64,000 nt of DNA. Source: Bacteroidales bacterium. Its GTDB lineage: Bacteria > Bacteroidota > Bacteroidia > Bacteroidales > P3. The position numbers and the translations under genes are program-made. The stretch is taken from contig JAFZTV010000012.1 of assembly GCA_017618625.1 (NCBI GenBank), positions 1 through 64,000 on the forward strand, read 5' to 3'. Shown here piece after piece: positions 43,212-51,673 of this stretch. The notes beneath the pieces are model-generated. The model was not told the DNA's origin and searched no databases. It saw nothing but the letters and a program-made list of their open reading frames with translations. Each line of letters begins with the position of its first letter. Positions within the stretch are counted from its first letter, which is position 1.

Positions 43212-44312
43212 TTAGTCTCCAAATTCTATTCCAAGTCCTTTGGCGGTGTGCACCAAGCGACTGTCGGGGCTTACGAGGTTCTGCTCGCGGACGGCTTCTT
43301 CGAGTGGGATGCCAACCACATCGGGGTGGTGGTAGGCCACCATCTGGCCGAACTTGCCTTCGAGCACAAACTCCATTGCGCGCACGCCGAACTCGCTTGC
43401 CAGCACACGGTCGAAAGCGATGGGTGTGCCGCCGCGCTGTAGGTGTCCAAGTATGGTGCAGCGTATGTCGTGCTCCACGCCCGCGGCTTTCAGGTCGGCT
43501 GCCAGTTGTTCGGCTATGCCTCCCAGCTTGATGTGCTGATAGCCTACCTCGCCAGTCACTGTGCCGGTTACCGAACCGCCTGCAGGCACAGCACCTTCGG
43601 CTACCACGATGATGCAGTAACCGTGACGTTTGTTATAACGCTGCTCTATCTTCTGCTTGATTTTTTCGAGGTTGTAGGGTATCTCGGGGATGATACAGAC
43701 GTCGGCACCGCCAGCGATGGCGCTGTGCAGCGCAATCCAACCCGCGTCACGACCCATCACCTCCATGATGAACACACGGTTGTGCGAGGCTGCGGTGGTG
43801 ACCAACTTGTCGATGGCTTCGGTGCATATCTGTACAGCCGTCTGGAATCCGAAGGTATAGTCGGTCAGCGACAGGTCGTTGTCAATGGTTTTTGGCACGC
43901 CCACAATCTTCAAACCTTTCTGGGCCAATCCGAGAGAGATGCGCTGGGAGCCGTCGCCGCCAATGTTTATAACCGCGTCGATGCCGAGGTAGGAGAGCTT
44001 TCGTATCATCTCGTCGCTGCGATCAACCGTTGTCCAGCTGCCGTCGGGGTTCTTCACCGGCCATGCAAACGGACCTCCCTTGTTGGTTGTGCCGAGGATG
44101 GTGCCGCCTTGTATCTGCAGACCTTCCACCGATTTTTCGTCGAGGATTTGTATCTCGGTGGGCTCACGCAACACACCGTTGAAAGATTCGATACATCCCA
44201 CCACTTCCCAGTCGTTTTCCTGTGAGGCGCGTTTTACTATGCCTCTTATCACTGCGTTCAGGCCGGGGCAGTCGCCGCCTCCTGTGAGAACCATTACTCG
44301 CTTCAGTGCCAT
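43212..44312 (-). CDS. pfkA: 6-phosphofructokinase, mixed-signature type
   Basis: A 366-residue glycolytic enzyme, longer than the E. coli type (about 320). The donor-site signature is GGDGS at 118-122, with Gly at the position that is Asp in pyrophosphate-dependent enzymes, which argues for ATP. The following 'PKTIDND' (140-146) has Lys where ATP enzymes usually have Gly. This Gly/Lys mix is known in group III PFKs, some of which are ATP-dependent. 'MEVMGRDAGWIALHSAI' binds fructose 6-phosphate. A -7 box lies at 44394-44402. Confidence 0.9.
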   Translation of the reverse strand: MALKRVMVLTGGGDCPGLNAVIRGIVKRASQENDWEVVGCIESFNGVLREPTEIQILDEKSVEGLQIQGGTILGTTNKGGPFAWPVKNPDGSWTTVDRSDEMIRKLSYLGIDAVINIGGDGSQRISLGLAQKGLKIVGVPKTIDNDLSLTDYTFGFQTAVQICTEAIDKLVTTAASHNRVFIMEVMGRDAGWIALHSAIAGGADVCIIPEIPYNLEKIKQKIEQRYNKRHGYCIIVVAEGAVPAGGSVTGTVTGEVGYQHIKLGGIAEQLAADLKAAGVEHDIRCTILGHLQRGGTPIAFDRVLASEFGVRAMEFVLEGKFGQMVAYHHPDVVGIPLEEAVREQNLVSPDSRLVHTAKGLGIEFGD

Positions 44313-44393
44313 AGATTATTGGGGTTTGAGTGTTATTGTTATCCGATTGTTTTTCAGCTGTCTTAATGTAAGTGCCGATTATTTCATAGACGA

Positions 44394-44402
44394 ACAAAAA
44401 TA
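44394..44402 (-). promoter_or_regulatory. Promoter for pfkA-purH-mreB
   Basis: The minus strand reads TATTTTTGT, one base short of the full -7 box, about 80 bp before the pfkA ATG. Confidence 0.5.
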
Positions 44403-44612
44403 CATATTCTTTCTTAATTATGCAAGTGCTTTTTTTAACATTGTGTTCATTTAATGCTAAAAGAAACGGTCGATTGTCGCCAAATTCTTTTCAAGGATGG
44501 TGCAAAACGGACGCCAGAAACACATCCGATGTGGCAGTGGAAAACGTCTGGCTGAACCAGGGTGAGGGTTATCAATGTTGCAGTGTTGAAAAATGATTGT
44601 TCTGGGTGTGGC
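44403..44612. other. Divergent gap between pfkA and ftsE
   Basis: No gene, RNA or terminator is seen between the two divergent promoters at 44394-44402 and 44613-44640. Confidence 0.5.
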
Positions 44613-44640
44613 TTTGCAATGGGGATATATGTATTTTTGC
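44613..44640 (+). promoter_or_regulatory. Promoter for ftsE
   Basis: TTTG at 44613 and TATTTTTGC at 44632-44640 are 15 bp apart edge to edge, a textbook Bacteroidota -33/-7 pair. The start near 44647 makes the ATG at 44730 the likely translation start rather than the upstream GTG/ATG of the open frame. Confidence 0.75.
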
Positions 44641-44729
44641 AAATTGAAAAGGAGTGTGGGATGGTGTGTGAGGAAGTCCATCCCGCGGGTGTTCACAATA
44701 AGGCAATCAAAAAATCACGCAATAAAACA

Positions 44730-45428
44730 ATGTCCGAAGAAGAGATTATCCATCTGAAAGATGTACTGATTAGCTACGACGATGAGTCGCCAGTGTTGTC
44801 GCATGTCAACCTTTCGTTGAAGAAAGGCGAATTTGCGTATCTCATAGGCAAGAGCGGGGCCGGCAAGACCTCTCTGCTGCGCTCGCTTTATGCACAGCAG
44901 TCGATAGAAGGGTTGGAGGCCAACGTTTGCGGTTTCGACCTGCTAAAGATGAAACGCCGTCGCCTGCCTTTGTTGCGAAGAAAAATCGGAATAGTCTTTC
45001 AAAACTTCAATCTGTTGAACGACCGTAACGTGTATGACAACCTTTATTTTGTACTGAGGGCGACAGGTTGGAAGAAGCGCAAGCTGATGGACCAGCGTAT
45101 CATGGAGACATTGGATGCTGTGGGATTGGCTGGAAAGGCACAGTCGCGCACACGTCAGCTTTCGGAAGGCGAGCAGCAGAGGGTCGGAATCGCGAGGGCG
45201 TTGATAAACAACCCTGAGCTGATTCTGGCCGACGAGCCGACAGGCAATCTTGACCCCATCACATCTTCGGAGATTATGCAGCTGCTGACGGATATCAACA
45301 AAAACTCCCAGATACCGATGCTCATCTCCACACACGATTTCATGATGATTGACAAATTCCAGGCACGTGTGATATGCTGCGAGAACGGCACGCTGGTTGA
45401 CCCCGAACAGGGCGGCGCTCAAGACTAG
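44730..45428 (+). CDS. ftsE: Cell-division ABC ATPase FtsE
   Basis: A 232-residue ABC ATPase. Walker A is 'GKSGAGKTS', the signature is 'LSEGEQQRVGIARAL', Walker B is 'LILADEPTG', and the switch His follows in 'ISTHDF'. It fits FtsE, which with FtsX controls cell-wall hydrolases at the division site. No ftsX is adjacent, so assignment rests on similarity alone and another LolD-type role is possible. I used the ATG at 44730 (MSEEEIIHL); an upstream in-frame extension of 56 codons spans the promoter. Confidence 0.8.
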   Translation: MSEEEIIHLKDVLISYDDESPVLSHVNLSLKKGEFAYLIGKSGAGKTSLLRSLYAQQSIEGLEANVCGFDLLKMKRRRLPLLRRKIGIVFQNFNLLNDRNVYDNLYFVLRATGWKKRKLMDQRIMETLDAVGLAGKAQSRTRQLSEGEQQRVGIARALINNPELILADEPTGNLDPITSSEIMQLLTDINKNSQIPMLISTHDFMMIDKFQARVICCENGTLVDPEQGGAQD

Positions 45429-45498
45429 ACGCTTGCGTTGTTGGACAATAAAAATGTGCTGCGGATGTAATTAATGAGGCGCAAACGGCACTAAACAA

Positions 45499-45526
45499 TA
45501 AAAACCAGTGGCTGGCGTTTTATTTA
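45499..45526 (+). terminator. Terminator after ftsE
   Basis: AATAAAAACCAG and CTGGCGTTTTATT form a nearly perfect stem with a 3-base loop and a T-rich 3' arm. Confidence 0.65.
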
Positions 45527-45561
45527 ACAGTCAGTGATTTGAAAAAAATACAGTTCCAGAT

Positions 45562-46491
45562 ATGAAGAAGATTCTTTTATTGATTCTTGCGGTGCTGGTC
45601 GTGGCGCCGGGACTTTCGACACAGAACAAGACCGAAAAGAAGGGGAAAAAGGTGGTTTCGCCCATATTGGAGGGACGCCAGAAGGTGCGCCAGACCGACT
45701 ACGACTCGGTGTGGAAGTTTACCACCTTCGACAACAAGAAGAAATACTATTGCGATTTCGACTATACAAGGGTGGTCGATATTGTTGCGCAGAAAAAGCC
45801 CGAGTGGGGATCGTTTCAGCCGGTAATGAACTATCTACTTACCGTTCCGCGTGCACCACTACGTATCTGCGCGGTGTTTGCCATTAATCCGAACATAACC
45901 AACGAGGAACATCGCAATGCGCTTATCGAAGCTGCCCGTTATGACGCAAAAGAGGCTTACGCCCTGTTCACCGATTGGGCGCAGGAGCAGGAAATGAAGA
46001 ACAAATTCTCATTCAATGTGGCACAGGTTGATTACCGTTACTGGAAAGGCAATAGCTATTTTCTGTCTGAGCCGCCTACGGACGATATTATTGTTGTCGG
46101 CTACATTCTTTACTTTGGTACCAAGAAAATTGACTTGTTCCCTAATGCTACAGCCGATGCGCAGACTTTCAAAGACATCAAGTTCTTCCCGAACGATGCA
46201 ACTATAGTTGATTCGTATATACCTGTGATTGACTCACTTGCCAGCTACCTCAACGCCCACGACAATTATGAGGTTCTGCTGACTGGATATACCGACAACC
46301 AGGGCACCTCGGCCTATTGCACCGGCTTGGCTCGTCAACGTGCCACGGAGGTGAAGAAACTTTTGTTGAAGCGCGGTATTGCAGAGTACAAGATTGAAAT
46401 TGACCCCAAGGGCTCTGCCGACCCCATAGGCGACAACAGCACCTACGAGGGCCGCATTGCCAATAACCGTGTGGCGATAAAGATACAGTAG
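45562..46491 (+). CDS. OmpA-family exported protein
   Basis: A 309-residue protein with a signal peptide (MKKILLLILAVLVVAPGLST, likely cut near 20). Residues about 30-195 form an N-terminal domain of unknown type. The C-terminal OmpA-like domain (about 205-309) has 'IPVIDSLASYLNAHDNYEVL', 'TGYTDNQGTSAYCTGLARQR' and 'NRVAIKIQ', the peptidoglycan-binding signature with Asp and Arg. It probably ties the outer membrane or a complex to the cell wall. It starts 133 bp after ftsE. Confidence 0.85.
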   Translation: MKKILLLILAVLVVAPGLSTQNKTEKKGKKVVSPILEGRQKVRQTDYDSVWKFTTFDNKKKYYCDFDYTRVVDIVAQKKPEWGSFQPVMNYLLTVPRAPLRICAVFAINPNITNEEHRNALIEAARYDAKEAYALFTDWAQEQEMKNKFSFNVAQVDYRYWKGNSYFLSEPPTDDIIVVGYILYFGTKKIDLFPNATADAQTFKDIKFFPNDATIVDSYIPVIDSLASYLNAHDNYEVLLTGYTDNQGTSAYCTGLARQRATEVKKLLLKRGIAEYKIEIDPKGSADPIGDNSTYEGRIANNRVAIKIQ

Positions 46492-46501
46492 TCGGTAGTT
46501 A

Positions 46502-47467
46502 GTGGTCAGTAATAAGGAGATATATAGGCAACTATGCGAAACAGAGGGCGGCAGAATCCCTCTGTTTTTGCAATATTGGTGGATGGAGGCAGTGTGTGTG
46601 GGCAAGCAGTGGGACGTGGCGCTTGCCTTCGCTAAGGATGGTTCGGTCTTGGGTGCTATGCCATACCTCATAGGCTCGAAGTTTGGGCTGCGATATGTTG
46701 TCCAGCCGCAGCTTACACAGTACAACGGCCCGTGGTACAACTATCCCGAGGGGATTAATATGCGCAAGCGCATCCAGTTTCAGTACGATGTTGACGAGCA
46801 GCTGATAGCACACATGAAAGGTTTGCGGCTCGCCTTCTTCAGCCAGAGTTTTTCGCCAAGTGTGACAAACTGCCTGCCATATCATTGGGCGGGGTTCAAG
46901 CAGACGACAAGGTACAGCTACCGTTACGACGACATATCCGCACCAGAATCGCTCCTGGAGCTGATGAGCCCCAAGAACAGGAGGTACAAGATAGAAACGA
47001 TGATGCCGTCGGTGGAAATCGAGAATATAGACTCTGCCGAGTTGGTGAGGATGCAAAACGACTACCTTCAGCGCCAAGGTAAGGACAGCCTGTTGTCCCA
47101 GGAGTTTCTCAAGAGTGTGTGTAACACAGCTGTGGGGCGCGGGAACGGGGTGGCGATAGCCCTTCGTGACAAATCGAATGGCAAACACATCGGAGCCGCT
47201 TTCGCGGTGTATGACAGCAACTGCGCATACGCCCTTGTGACTGCATACGACAAAGCAGGCGACGCCGCAGCGACAAATACCTGTATTTTCTGGGCACTGA
47301 TAAAAACTCTTTCGGGACGCACAAAGGCTTTCGATTTCGAAGGCAGTATGGACAAAGGTGTCGAGTATTTCTTCCGTTCTTTCGGCGCCACGCCGGTGGC
47401 TTATCATCACGTGTGGAAGGTGAACAATCCTTTGCTGAAACCCTTTTTGGAAAGGCGTGGTATATGA
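46502..47467 (+). CDS. FemAB/GNAT-like acyltransferase family protein
   Basis: A 321-residue cytoplasmic protein. The fold resembles the double-GNAT (BioF2/FemAB-like) group: 'RIPLFLQYWWMEAVC' at the start, 'SPKNRRYKIE' mid-protein, and 'LRDKSNGKHIGAAFAVYDSN' to 'FDFEGSMDKGVEYFFRSFGA' at the end. Relatives attach amino acids or acyl groups to cell-wall or surface polysaccharides; no substrate can be named. It starts at GTG 46502 within a heptamer-like repeat, 10 bp after the OmpA gene, and its stop overlaps rlmH by 4 bp. Confidence 0.7.
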   Translation: MVSNKEIYRQLCETEGGRIPLFLQYWWMEAVCVGKQWDVALAFAKDGSVLGAMPYLIGSKFGLRYVVQPQLTQYNGPWYNYPEGINMRKRIQFQYDVDEQLIAHMKGLRLAFFSQSFSPSVTNCLPYHWAGFKQTTRYSYRYDDISAPESLLELMSPKNRRYKIETMMPSVEIENIDSAELVRMQNDYLQRQGKDSLLSQEFLKSVCNTAVGRGNGVAIALRDKSNGKHIGAAFAVYDSNCAYALVTAYDKAGDAAATNTCIFWALIKTLSGRTKAFDFEGSMDKGVEYFFRSFGATPVAYHHVWKVNNPLLKPFLERRGI

Positions 47468-47934
47468 AAATCACTTTGTTGGTGGTCTCCAAGACCGATG
47501 TCTCATACGTCAAGGCTGGCCTCGACGAGTATGTGTCAAGGCTTAAGCACTATGCCGATTTCGAGGTTGTCACCGTGCTGCCCAAGATAGCCTCCTCGGC
47601 TTCGCCCGAAATGGTTAAGAGGCAGGAGGGCGAGCTGATTCTGAAACAGCTGCAGAAGGCCGACCGAATCGTGTTGCTTGACGAGCGAGGCAAGGAGTTC
47701 CGCTCCGTGGAATTTGCCGATTATATCCAGCGTCAGGCCAACGCCGCCGTGCGTCACCTCTGCTTCGTCATAGGCGGTGCCTACGGCTTCTCCGAGGATG
47801 TCTATAAGGCTGCGCACGATAAACTTTCGCTTTCCAAGATGACCTTCAACCACCAGATGGTGCGCCTCTTCTTCGCCGAGCAGCTCTATCGCGCCTTCAC
47901 CATCCTCAACCACGAGAAATACCACAACGAGTGA
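47464..47934 (+). CDS. rlmH: 23S rRNA (pseudouridine-1915-N3) methyltransferase RlmH
   Basis: A 156-residue SPOUT methyltransferase that methylates pseudouridine 1915 in helix 69 of 23S rRNA. The SAM-binding knot is seen in 'RIVLLDERGKEFRSVEFADY', 'LCFVIGGAYGFSEDV' and the C-terminal 'FAEQLYRAFTILNHEKYHN', which is nearly invariant in the family. The ATG at 47464 overlaps the previous stop (ATGA). Confidence 0.96.
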   Translation: MKITLLVVSKTDVSYVKAGLDEYVSRLKHYADFEVVTVLPKIASSASPEMVKRQEGELILKQLQKADRIVLLDERGKEFRSVEFADYIQRQANAAVRHLCFVIGGAYGFSEDVYKAAHDKLSLSKMTFNHQMVRLFFAEQLYRAFTILNHEKYHNE

Positions 47935-47952
47935 TTGCGTTAAAGTGTAATT

Positions 47953-48032
47953 GTGTTAATGCGTTAGTGTGTTAATGCGTTAGTGTGTTAATGTGTTATT
48001 GCGTTAATGTGTTAATGCGTTAATGTGTTAGA
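47953..48032 (+). repeat. Tandem octamer array GTGTTAAT / GCGTTAAT, 10 copies
   Basis: Ten 8-bp units alternating between GTGTTAAT, GCGTTAGT and GCGTTAAT fill the gap between rlmH and the tRNA gene. A short copy of the same family lies after ribH (57474-57505). Confidence 0.95.
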
Positions 48033-48110
48033 GGGGTGTGCTTAATAAAAAAACTATATCCATACACAATAATATTTATTTCCAGTGGTTATTTATATGT
48101 TGATAAGATT

Positions 48111-48183
48111 GCGACAGTAGCTCAGTTGGTAGAGCGGCGGCTTCCCAAGCCGCAGGTCGCGGGTTCGAGCCCCGTCTGTCGCT
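48111..48183 (+). tRNA. tRNA-Gly (CCC)
   Basis: A 73-nt cloverleaf: 7-bp acceptor stem GCGACAG/CTGTCGC, D-arm GCTC/GAGC, anticodon stem GCGGC/GCCGC with loop TTCCCAA (anticodon CCC at 48144-48146), and T-arm GCGGG/CCCGT-type with TTCGAGC. The discriminator base is T and no CCA is encoded. The sialidase ATG begins only 9 bp after it. Confidence 0.95.
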
Positions 48184-48192
48184 CAAGTGGTT

Positions 48193-49338
48193 ATGAAAAC
48201 ACTGCACAAAGTCTTTAACGGAAGCGCGACGGCAATGGTCTTGCTTCCTTTCTTTTTTATGTTCTCTTTTTCTGGGCTTCGAAGCGAGGCGCAGGAACTG
48301 AAGGTGATATACCAGGCACGGTTGTTCGCCCCTGGCGACGAAGGCTGCTTCTGGCGCATCCCTGCAATCCTCTGTCTTGATGACGGCACGCTGCTCGCCA
48401 CTTGCGACCGCCGCAAGAACAACGAGGGCGACCTGCCCGAGGACATCGATGTCATTTCCATGCGAAGCACAGACAACGGTCACTCGTGGAACGACCCCGT
48501 CACCGTGGCGCAAGGGCAGGGTAGGGGGCGCGGCTACGGCGATGCCGCACTGGTGCAGTGTTCCAACGGCGACATCGTGTGCACCTTCGCGGGTGCGGCA
48601 GGGTTCTGGGAGTCGACAGAAGATAATCCCATTAGGACCTATGTGTGTCGCAGTTTTGACAGAGGCCTCACTTGGAGCGAACCTGAAGATATAACCACAG
48701 CGCTGTGGGGAAGCAAGACCATTCAGCCACAGGCACGAGTCTATCGAGGTTCATTTAACGCCTCCGGCAACGGGTTGTGTCTTAAGAAAGGCAAATACAA
48801 AGGTCGTATCATGTTTGTCGCTGCGATGCGGCGAAACGACGTGTGGGCGGCAGACAATTTTGTTGTATATTCAGATGACAACGGGCATACATGGCAAGTC
48901 TCCGGGTGTGCTTTCGGTGGAGGCGACGAGGCAAAGGTGATCGAAATGCCCAACGGAAAGGTGCTCATGAGCACGAGGCAGAACGGTGCAAGGGGATTCA
49001 CAATCTCCGACGACGGAGGACATACATGGCACAGTCAGGGACATTGGGAAGAGATGAAAACCAACGCCTGCAACGGCGACATGCTTTTGCTGAAAAGATT
49101 CAAAGGGAAGAAGAACGTGCTGTTGCACTCATTGCCGAACTCCATGCAGCGCGAGGATGTGACGCTCTTCGTGAGCTATGACGGAGGCAAGACCTGGCCG
49201 GATAAAGCGCTCGTCATGCCAGGTCCGTCGGCCTACAGTTCCATGACGCGGCTCCCTGACGGCACTATAGCCATGTTCGTCGAAAAACTAGTAGATGGCA
49301 AGACCGAACTCTGGTTTCTGATAGTCAGCGCACGGTAG
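48193..49338 (+). CDS. Exported sialidase (GH33)
   Basis: A 381-residue exo-sialidase with a signal peptide ending near residue 34. The N-terminal arginine motif is 'FWRIP' at 53-57 (Arg 55 binds the sialate carboxylate). Five Asp-box motifs (Ser-x-Asp-x-Gly-x-Thr-Trp) lie on the beta-propeller: 'STDNGHSWNDP', 'SFDRGLTWSEP', 'SDDNGHTWQVS', 'SDDGGHTWHSQ' and 'SYDGGKTWPDK'. It releases sialic acid from host glycans or mucin. It starts 9 bp after the tRNA, so it may be read from the tRNA promoter. Its end overlaps the hydrolase gene tail to tail by 14 bp. Confidence 0.92.
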   Translation: MKTLHKVFNGSATAMVLLPFFFMFSFSGLRSEAQELKVIYQARLFAPGDEGCFWRIPAILCLDDGTLLATCDRRKNNEGDLPEDIDVISMRSTDNGHSWNDPVTVAQGQGRGRGYGDAALVQCSNGDIVCTFAGAAGFWESTEDNPIRTYVCRSFDRGLTWSEPEDITTALWGSKTIQPQARVYRGSFNASGNGLCLKKGKYKGRIMFVAAMRRNDVWAADNFVVYSDDNGHTWQVSGCAFGGGDEAKVIEMPNGKVLMSTRQNGARGFTISDDGGHTWHSQGHWEEMKTNACNGDMLLLKRFKGKKNVLLHSLPNSMQREDVTLFVSYDGGKTWPDKALVMPGPSAYSSMTRLPDGTIAMFVEKLVDGKTELWFLIVSAR

Positions 49339-50752
49339 CCTTTATCCATTCCGTCATCGCTTCAAGAGCCTCTGGCGCGAAAGTTTCCTCTATCAGCATA
49401 TATTCCGACGGCAGCCCTTTGTCGCAGTGTTGGAAAAGGTGGTTGAGCCCCTCAAACCGCCTTGTGGTAAGCAACTCCGCCTTCACCGATTTCTTGATTG
49501 CGGCAAGGTTTTCCTCGGCCGATACCTGCAGGTCTTTTCCGCCGTTCATCGCCAGCACAGGGCATCTCACTTTCTTCAGGTAGTCGGTGGGGTCCAGTTC
49601 TATGAATCGCCGCATCCATGCCGCCTGCATCTGTATCTGTAGCGCCATCTGCGACGCCTCGTATGCGGTGAGGCCGACCTTCTTTCTTTCGGCTTTGGTC
49701 ATCCCTTTCGAATGGCGGTCGGCAAAAGCCTTTAAGAGCGAGTCTAGCTCGCCGTCTTTGTGTTGCGGCAAGGCATCGAAGCAGTCTTTCAGGAATGCGT
49801 CGCGTGCCGCCACTAGCCCGCTGTCCACCCCGTCGGCGAGATAAAGGTCGCGGTTCTGCATCCTAAGTATCTCGCCGCCGTCAACCCCGGGCCCCGCCAG
49901 CATGACGATGAAGGCGACCTTTCTGTTGCGCGAGGCAATCATAGGTGCAATGCAGCCTCCTTCGCTGTGACCGACTATGCCCACCCGTTTCGGGTCGATG
50001 CCGGGCTGTTTTCTCAGCCAGTTGAACAGCCATTCCGCGTCCTCGGCCAGGTCGTCGGTGGTGATGTTCGTCACGTCGCCCAGGCTTTCGCCGGTCCCTC
50101 TGTCGTCATAGCGCAGGCTGGCAATCCCGTTCCGCGCCAAGTAGTCGGCTATTACAAGAAACGGCTTGTGCCCCAGCAGCTCCTCATCGCGGTTCTGCAA
50201 GCCCGACCCCGACACAAGCAGCACGCAAGGCACCGCCTCTCCCTTGATGTCGGGCATCGTGAGCGTTACCCCGACATCGATTTTCTCCCCGTGACTGTCC
50301 TTGTGGTTCAGCACCAGTCGTTGTTCGCTGTACGGGAACGGCGGCTGCGGCTCCTGCGGACGGTTCAGCTTGAACAGCCCCTGCGACGGCTTCAGCGTGA
50401 TGTCTGTCACGTACAGCCCCTGTTTGAAACGCCCCGAAAAGATGCTGTCCGCAGCGTTGTATCTCAATGTCATCTTTGCGCCGATGTCTTTTATCTGTAT
50501 GCGCAGCGTGTCGCCCGCATAGCTCCATGTTGTGGGGCGCATAGCCTCTGCGCTCTGCATGGGGCTGTACAGCACCGGCTCCAGAGCCCCGCTTGCATCC
50601 TCTTCGAAAGTGATGTTCAGCGGCAGCGACACCTCTTCCAGCATGCCCAGCCACCAGCGTCCCTTGAATTGCGACGGCATTTGTGCTTGCGCCATCACTG
50701 CGATGGCCGTAAAGAGCCACAAAGCCAGGATTTTTGACCTCATTGCTTTCAT
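49325..50752 (-). CDS. Exported alpha/beta hydrolase (S33 type)
   Basis: A 475-residue exported hydrolase. The ATG at 50752 is chosen because it overlaps the rsgA stop (ATGA) and begins a proper signal peptide (MKAMRSKILALWLFTAIAVM, cut near 24); a 100-codon upstream extension lies inside rsgA. Nucleophile elbow 'GHSEGG' (Ser), with late acidic 'NGGKDLQV' and His in 'EGLNHLFQ' completing the triad. An N-terminal beta domain (about 30-150) precedes it. It probably cleaves a peptide or ester in the periplasm. Confidence 0.85.
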   Translation of the reverse strand: MKAMRSKILALWLFTAIAVMAQAQMPSQFKGRWWLGMLEEVSLPLNITFEEDASGALEPVLYSPMQSAEAMRPTTWSYAGDTLRIQIKDIGAKMTLRYNAADSIFSGRFKQGLYVTDITLKPSQGLFKLNRPQEPQPPFPYSEQRLVLNHKDSHGEKIDVGVTLTMPDIKGEAVPCVLLVSGSGLQNRDEELLGHKPFLVIADYLARNGIASLRYDDRGTGESLGDVTNITTDDLAEDAEWLFNWLRKQPGIDPKRVGIVGHSEGGCIAPMIASRNRKVAFIVMLAGPGVDGGEILRMQNRDLYLADGVDSGLVAARDAFLKDCFDALPQHKDGELDSLLKAFADRHSKGMTKAERKKVGLTAYEASQMALQIQMQAAWMRRFIELDPTDYLKKVRCPVLAMNGGKDLQVSAEENLAAIKKSVKAELLTTRRFEGLNHLFQHCDKGLPSEYMLIEETFAPEALEAMTEWIKATVR

Positions 50753-51669
50753 GTCAAGTCTTCTTGTATTTGGCCGAGAATACCTAGGTAGTTCCCATAT
50801 CGTTCCGCCGAAATCTTCCCGTCGTCCACCGCCTGTTTCACCGCGCACCCCGGCTCGTGAGTGTGCGTGCAGGTGTTGAAGCGGCAGTCGTGCAGCCGTT
50901 CGCGTATCTCTGGGAAGAAATGCCCCAGCTCCTCCGCCTTGATGTCCACCATCCCGAACTCCTTTATGCCCGGCGTGTCTATAAGAAAAGCCCCTGCCGT
51001 AGGCAGCGGGAATATTTCCGCGAACGTAGTTGTATGCTTCCCCTTCTCGCTCCATTCCGACACCTCGCCCGTCCTCAGGTTCAGGCTTGGCTCTATCGCG
51101 TTCAGCAGTGCCGACTTCCCCACGCCGCTGTGTCCGCTGAAAAGCACCGTCTTGCCGCAGATGGTCTCCCTCAGTTGCTCTAAGCCGGTCTTTCTTAGGG
51201 CGGAGGTTACGAGCACGGGATATCCGGCGGCCTCGTACATTGCCTTTAGGGAAGAGAGCGTGTCGAGCAGTTCTTTATCGTAGAGGTCCACCTTATTGAA
51301 GATGACGCAGGCGGGGATATGGTAGGCTTCGGCAGTGACGAGCAGGCGGTCGATGAAGCCCGTCGAGGTGCGGGGAAATCCAAGTGTGGCTACGATGCAG
51401 AGGAGGTCGATATTGGAAGCGATGACGTGAGTCTGTTTTGAGAGTTTGGTGGCTTTGCGCACGATGTAGTTACGGCGGTCGAGCACGTTGTTTATCATGC
51501 CTGTGCCGTCGTCCTGGAGTTGGAACTCCACGAGGTCGCCCACGGCCACGGGGTTGGTCTGCTTGTTGCCGCGCAGACGGTAGTTGCCGCGCAGACGGCA
51601 GTCGAACGCAGCCCCGTCGGAGAGCACCTTATACCAACTACCCGTGGTGCGTGTTACCAAACCTTGCAT
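50749..51669 (-). CDS. rsgA: Small-subunit GTPase RsgA
   Basis: A 306-residue circularly permuted GTPase that checks late 30S maturation. The N-terminal OB fold (about 1-70) is followed by the G4-G1-G3 order: 'IFNKVDLYDK', then 'GHSGVGKS', then 'DTPGIKEFG'. The C-terminal zinc knuckle has the expected Cys-x4-Cys-x-His-x5-Cys in 'CRFNTCTHTHEPGC'. It lies 4 bp after the DUF1846 gene and overlaps the hydrolase by 4 bp. Confidence 0.96.
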   Translation of the reverse strand: MQGLVTRTTGSWYKVLSDGAAFDCRLRGNYRLRGNKQTNPVAVGDLVEFQLQDDGTGMINNVLDRRNYIVRKATKLSKQTHVIASNIDLLCIVATLGFPRTSTGFIDRLLVTAEAYHIPACVIFNKVDLYDKELLDTLSSLKAMYEAAGYPVLVTSALRKTGLEQLRETICGKTVLFSGHSGVGKSALLNAIEPSLNLRTGEVSEWSEKGKHTTTFAEIFPLPTAGAFLIDTPGIKEFGMVDIKAEELGHFFPEIRERLHDCRFNTCTHTHEPGCAVKQAVDDGKISAERYGNYLGILGQIQEDLT

Positions 51670-51673
51670 TCTG

